Shown in pieces: positions 60,179 to 64,000 of a DNA stretch of 64,000 bases. The stretch covers positions 62,001 through 126,000 of the forward strand of contig CANPVZ010000008.1 in NCBI GenBank assembly GCA_947581855.1. The letters are read 5' to 3'. Under the pieces are notes generated by a model that saw only the letters and a list, made by a program, of their open reading frames with translations, was not told the origin of the DNA and made no database searches. The DNA comes from an uncultured Phocaeicola sp. (GTDB taxonomy: Bacteria; Bacteroidota; Bacteroidia; Bacteroidales; Bacteroidaceae). A program made the position numbers and the translations under genes. Positions within the stretch are counted from its first letter, which is position 1. Each line of letters begins with the position of its first letter.

Positions 60179-60830
60179 AAACCAAAAAGAGAAGCTTGCA
60201 AAAACCTTCTTTCCTCACGCCATCATTTCCCAAAAATCTTCTTTAAATCAGCAACCCCCTCTTCCTGTTATAGAGTTTCCATCTTTTCGTTACCTTTCCA
60301 AAAAGCCCCATTCGAGCACAAAAAATAGTTGTCACAGCAACAGTTATTCACCATATTAACAAAATACTGAATTTCAGCGTGATACTTAAATTTCAAAATT
60401 TATAATGTCCATTTTAAGAGTATTAATGTTACATTTAAGCCTCAAAATGCTGCATTAATTCCACAAAGAAAAGAAAAGGAAAGTAAAGAGAAATATAACC
60501 TCCTCCTAGAATCCTCCTCCTTGCAAACAAGGAAGAGGACTCGAGGAAGAAAGAGGAGATTTTTCATCTTCCCTTTCAGACAATTCGACACACAATTCCA
60601 ACTTAACAAAAATCAGCACTCCGGAGAAGCCCAAAGCAAGGAAATAAATAAATCCGTACTATCCGAAGAATCCACCGTTCAAAACGAATATAAAGCGCAA
60701 GCCCGGCTTTAAACCTTTCACCGGAAAGAGTGTCAAAAGAACAACCATAAGTTTGAAAGAAGCAATAATTTAAGTTAAAAGAGCCAATTTAACAGGTTTA
60801 TGCACCAAAGCAGGAGCGAAATACGAGATA
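60179..60830. other. Intergenic region upstream of the plus-strand operon, no gene seen
   Basis: This stretch is AT-rich with purine-rich blocks near 60470-60560. A 63-codon plus-strand frame at 60521-60712 has a lysine/arginine-rich, low-complexity composition and no start signal, so I do not call it. Regulatory sites for the GH43-like operon are expected near its right end. Confidence 0.45.
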
Positions 60831-60836
60831 TTTTAC

Positions 60837-60844
60837 TATTTTTG
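60837..60844 (+). promoter_or_regulatory. Possible -7 box of the GH43/GH143-142 operon
   Basis: TATTTTTG matches TAnnTTTG, followed by TC as is common in Bacteroides promoters. No TTTG lies about 20 bases upstream, which fits a promoter needing an activator such as an HTCS. The leader to the ATG at 60909 would be about 58 bases. Confidence 0.45.
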
Positions 60845-60908
60845 TCAAGAAAACTATTTATCGGAGAACGACTATTTGAAACGAAACAAATTAATATTTT
60901 TAATCTAC

Positions 60909-61841
60909 ATGAAAGCACTCACTAACGTATTGGCGGCATTATGTATCCTCTTGCTGGGAGCTTCTTGCAGTCAACCTGAAAAAGAACTTTATGTATTTAC
61001 CTCTTTTCACGAACCGGCCGATGAAGGATTACGCTTTCTCTATAGCGAAGACGGCATTCACTGGGACAGCATCGCCGGAAGCTGGCTGAAACCGGAAATA
61101 GGACAAAACATCATGCGCGACCCTTCCATCGTACGCGGCAAAGACGGTACCTACCACCTGGTATGGACTATAGCCTGGAAAGGCGATACGGGATTCGGGC
61201 ACGCTTCATCTAAAGATTTGATTCACTGGACGGAACAAAAACGCATTCCGGCTATGGACAACATACCTACTACCCAAAACGTGTGGGCTCCCGAACTTTT
61301 CTACGATGACGTGAACGACCGGTTCATGATTATCTATGCTTCATGCGTAGTGGACAAGCACTTCGACCTTGGCGTAGAGGACGAGACGAACAACCATCGT
61401 CTATATTGCGTCACTACCAAAGACTTTGAGACCTTTTCCGAACCGGAACTTTTCTACGATCCGGGCTTCAGTTGCATCGATGCTGTATTGGTAAAACGTG
61501 CGCCGCAGGATTATGTGATGGTGCTGAAAGACAACACGCGCCCTAACCGCAATCTGAAAATCGCTTTTGCTAAAAGTGCGGAAGGACCTTATACCCCTCC
61601 GTCGGAAGCTTTTACCGAAACGTTTGTAGAAGGTCCTTCGGTAGAAAAAGTGGGAGATGATTATTACATCTACTTCGACGTGTATGCCAAAAAGATTTAC
61701 GGAGCCATGAAGACGCGCGATTTCATACATTTTACCGATGTAACGGACAGTGTACGGGTTCCCGCGAGACATAAGCACGGGACCATTTTCAAAGCGCCCG
61801 AATCGGTCGTAAAGAATCTCATCGCTAATCAGAAACAATAA
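60909..61841 (+). CDS. GH43-like glycosidase lipoprotein
   Basis: The 310-residue product starts at the ATG at 60909 (the frame opens earlier only through a TTG) and has a lipoprotein signal, LLLGASC with Cys20. It is a single five-bladed beta-propeller. The three expected acidic residues can be placed at Asp71 (MRDPSIVRGKDG), Asp191 (SCIDAVLV) and Glu241 (TFVEGPSVEK), with NVWAPELFYDD in between. The pattern resembles GH43 subfamily 34 arabinosidase or galactosidase-like members. It is followed 19 bases later by the GH143-GH142-like gene, so both belong to one operon, probably acting on arabinose or related residues of RG-II. Confidence 0.87.
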   Translation: MKALTNVLAALCILLLGASCSQPEKELYVFTSFHEPADEGLRFLYSEDGIHWDSIAGSWLKPEIGQNIMRDPSIVRGKDGTYHLVWTIAWKGDTGFGHASSKDLIHWTEQKRIPAMDNIPTTQNVWAPELFYDDVNDRFMIIYASCVVDKHFDLGVEDETNNHRLYCVTTKDFETFSEPELFYDPGFSCIDAVLVKRAPQDYVMVLKDNTRPNRNLKIAFAKSAEGPYTPPSEAFTETFVEGPSVEKVGDDYYIYFDVYAKKIYGAMKTRDFIHFTDVTDSVRVPARHKHGTIFKAPESVVKNLIANQKQ

Positions 61842-61860
61842 TATACTAAGTCAGGAAACT

Positions 61861-64000
61861 ATGAACTATTACGCTAAATTTTTCCTTTTGTTGGCTGCCG
61901 GATGGGTAGGCGTCACAGGCCTCAACGCCCAAGACCGTATCCATTATACGGGAAGCGAGCTTTCAAACCCTAATACACACGACGGGCAGCTCTCGCCGGT
62001 TGTGGGGGTACACAACATTCAAACCATGCGCGCCAACCGTGCTAAGCCCGATGCCACCAACGGTAACGGATGGGCCTATAATAACACACCTTATGCCGAA
62101 ACTTATTGGAAAGGCAATTTTACGAATCAGGAGAAGGCATACACAAGCAACGGCAACGGATGGACCTATAACCATCAGCCGATGATGGCTTACTGGAAAG
62201 GTAAATTCTATATGCATTACCTCTCCGATCCTGTTGACGAACACATTCCGCCATCCTGCACATTCCTGCAAACTTCGACGGACGGCTACACCTGGAGCAA
62301 TCCGGAAGTATTGTTCCCCATATACCGCATACCCGACGGTTTCACAAAGGACGGAAAAATCTTTGCCAAGGATATTGACGCCGTGATGCACCAACGGGTA
62401 GGTTTCTATGTATCGAAAGCAGGCAAATTGCTGGCAATCGGCAACTACGGTATCGCTTTGTACCCGAAAGACGATCCCAACGATGGTAACGGTATCGGCC
62501 GCGTCGTGCGCGAAATAAACGAAGACGGCACGTTCGGCCCTATATACTTCATATACTATAACCATGCATTTAATGAAAAGAATACTTCTTTCCCGTATTA
62601 CAAACGTTCGAAAGACAAAGCCTTCCGCCAAGCTTGCGAAGAGATTCTGGCGAATCCGTTGCAGCGTATGCAATGGGTAGAAGAAGCTGACCGCGAAGAC
62701 CCGATTATCCCTTTACACAAAGAGTATAAGGCATTTTGTTCGTATACATTGCCCGACGGACGCATTGCCAGTTTATGGAAACATGCGCTGACTTCCATCA
62801 GTTCCGACGGTGGCAATACATGGGAAGAACCGATTGCACGCGCTAAAGGATTTGTAAATAGCAACGCCAAAATCTGGGGACAACGCCTGAGCGACGGAAC
62901 CTATGCTACAGTATACAACCCGTCGGAGTTCCGTTGGCCGCTAGCTATCTCCCTGAGCAAAGACGGATTGGAATACACTACGCTGAATTTGGTACATGGT
63001 GATGTACCTCCTATGCGCTATGCCGGACAATACAAATCGTATGGCCCGCAATATGTCCGCGGTATTCAGGAAGGAAACGGAACGCCTCCCGACGGCGACC
63101 TGTGGGTAACTTACAGTGTAAACAAAGAAGATATGTGGGTGGCACGCGTTAAAGTGCCGGTACAGCAAAAAGCTTCGAGCCATGCCAACGAGAACTTTGC
63201 CGACTTTAAGCATCTAAGCGACCTGACGATGTGGAACCTCATGTCGGGAGTTTGGGCTCCCGTTTCACTGGAACAAAAAGACGGGCAGACATGGTTGACA
63301 TTACGCGACAAAGATCCGTATGCCGATGCTAAGGTGGAACGTAAGATACCTAACACTAAAGAACTAAGCCTTGAATTCGATTTAATGGCAGAACAGAATG
63401 ACCACGGAACCTTACAAATCGAGTTTGTCGACGAAGACGGTACGGCTTGTGCCCGTTTGGATTTGACACCGGAAGGTGAGTTCCGCTCGAAAGGTGGCGC
63501 ACGCTACGGTCGTATCTGTATGTACGAACCGGGAAAAGTATACCACGTAAAAGTGGACGTCACCGTAAACGACCGTAATTCGGTTGTATATGTTAACGGT
63601 CAAAAGAAAACAACGCGTATGTTGTTTGCACCGGTAGAATCTATCGAACGAATCGTATTCCGCACGGGCGAACGTCGTCATTTCCCCACCGTAGACACTT
63701 GGGCGGACCAATACAGCGATATGCAGGATCCCAACCGCGAAGACCCGTTGACCGTATACCGCATTGCTAATGTGAAGACGTCTTCAAGAGACGTCGACGG
63801 TTCGGCGGCGGTATTGAAATATCAGGATTACAGCCACTATGTCGACTATTTCAACGGTATGGAGGACGAAAATATAGCACAGGCTATTCCTAACGCACAA
63901 GCTTCGGAATGGATGGAAGAAAACATTCCTTTATTCGACTGTCCGCAAAAGAATTTCGAAGAAATGTACTATTATCGTTGGTGGACTTTGCGCAAGCATA
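61861..64000 (+). CDS. GH143-GH142-like two-domain enzyme (5' part)
   Basis: The frame opens at the ATG at 61861 and runs through the right edge, giving 713 residues so far. After a signal peptide (VTGLNAQ), residues about 20-430 form a sialidase-like propeller (MMAYWKGKFYMHYLSDPVDEH; TSISSDGGNTWEEPIARAKG). Residues about 470-610 look like a concanavalin-type jelly roll (LSLEFDLMAEQNDHGTLQIEF), and the final visible segment, FEEMYYYRWWTLRKH, looks like the start of an (alpha/alpha)6 barrel. This order matches BT1020 of the RG-II locus, which combines a GH143 DHA hydrolase with a GH142 beta-L-arabinofuranosidase. The second domain is almost entirely outside the window. Confidence 0.85.
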   Translation, partial: MNYYAKFFLLLAAGWVGVTGLNAQDRIHYTGSELSNPNTHDGQLSPVVGVHNIQTMRANRAKPDATNGNGWAYNNTPYAETYWKGNFTNQEKAYTSNGNGWTYNHQPMMAYWKGKFYMHYLSDPVDEHIPPSCTFLQTSTDGYTWSNPEVLFPIYRIPDGFTKDGKIFAKDIDAVMHQRVGFYVSKAGKLLAIGNYGIALYPKDDPNDGNGIGRVVREINEDGTFGPIYFIYYNHAFNEKNTSFPYYKRSKDKAFRQACEEILANPLQRMQWVEEADREDPIIPLHKEYKAFCSYTLPDGRIASLWKHALTSISSDGGNTWEEPIARAKGFVNSNAKIWGQRLSDGTYATVYNPSEFRWPLAISLSKDGLEYTTLNLVHGDVPPMRYAGQYKSYGPQYVRGIQEGNGTPPDGDLWVTYSVNKEDMWVARVKVPVQQKASSHANENFADFKHLSDLTMWNLMSGVWAPVSLEQKDGQTWLTLRDKDPYADAKVERKIPNTKELSLEFDLMAEQNDHGTLQIEFVDEDGTACARLDLTPEGEFRSKGGARYGRICMYEPGKVYHVKVDVTVNDRNSVVYVNGQKKTTRMLFAPVESIERIVFRTGERRHFPTVDTWADQYSDMQDPNREDPLTVYRIANVKTSSRDVDGSAAVLKYQDYSHYVDYFNGMEDENIAQAIPNAQASEWMEENIPLFDCPQKNFEEMYYYRWWTLRKH

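Noticed and set aside
60521..60712. 63-codon plus-strand frame in a purine-rich region
   Set aside because: The composition is low-complexity and Lys/Arg-rich, and there is no start signal; it is likely a by-product of purine richness.

Overview
The window looks like a chromosomal segment of a gut Bacteroides-type organism (Bacteroidales). The evidence is a SusC/SusD pair, many secreted glycosidases with signal peptides, promoters of the Bacteroidetes type (TTTG about 19-22 bases upstream of TAnnTTTG), almost no Shine-Dalgarno sequences, and moderate GC. I see no rRNA, tRNA, transposase, integrase or CRISPR array.

Layout. (1) 1-352, minus: start of etfB, cut by the window edge. (2) 663-6665, plus: a three-gene RND efflux operon (TolC-like outer-membrane channel, lipoprotein adaptor, HAE1 pump) ended by a hairpin terminator. 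(3) 7212-55399: about 48 kb of genes all on the minus strand, forming a very large polysaccharide utilisation locus. From its promoter end it encodes a GH127-like enzyme, a GH141-like beta-helix enzyme, an MFS transporter, a GH78 rhamnosidase without signal peptide, a GH138-like lipoprotein, a GH137-like/GH2/malectin/CBM fusion, two GH2 enzymes, a GH106 rhamnosidase, an acetylesterase, a DUF5703/GH95-like protein, another GH2, two PL1-type lyase plus beta-helix (DUF4955-like) pairs, and SusC/SusD. (4) 55560-59965, minus: four genes unrelated to glycan use (EamA exporter, amidinotransferase/deiminase-type enzyme, an unrecognised protein, and a relative of pyruvoyl histidine decarboxylase lacking the expected active-site serine), plus a small broken ORF. 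(5) 60909-64000, plus: a GH43-like lipoprotein and the beginning of a protein resembling the GH143-GH142 two-domain enzymes.

The enzyme set and gene order of regions 3 and 5 resemble what I remember of the Bacteroides thetaiotaomicron rhamnogalacturonan-II (RG-II) locus, so the likely substrate is RG-II with its pectin backbone. SusC/SusD would import fragments, periplasmic enzymes would strip the side chains, PL1-type lyases would cut the homogalacturonan backbone, and the MFS transporter with the leaderless GH78 would finish rhamnose-containing pieces in the cytoplasm. No regulator (HTCS or ECF sigma) lies inside the window.

Least expected features: a degenerate 22-bp tandem repeat recurring at three distant intergenic sites; a duplicated lyase/beta-helix module whose second copy is split by a repeat-filled 1.37-kb spacer; a run of nine G in the 5' end of susC; and the decarboxylase-fold protein with an altered active site in an amine/guanidine-type cassette between the two parts of the RG-II locus.
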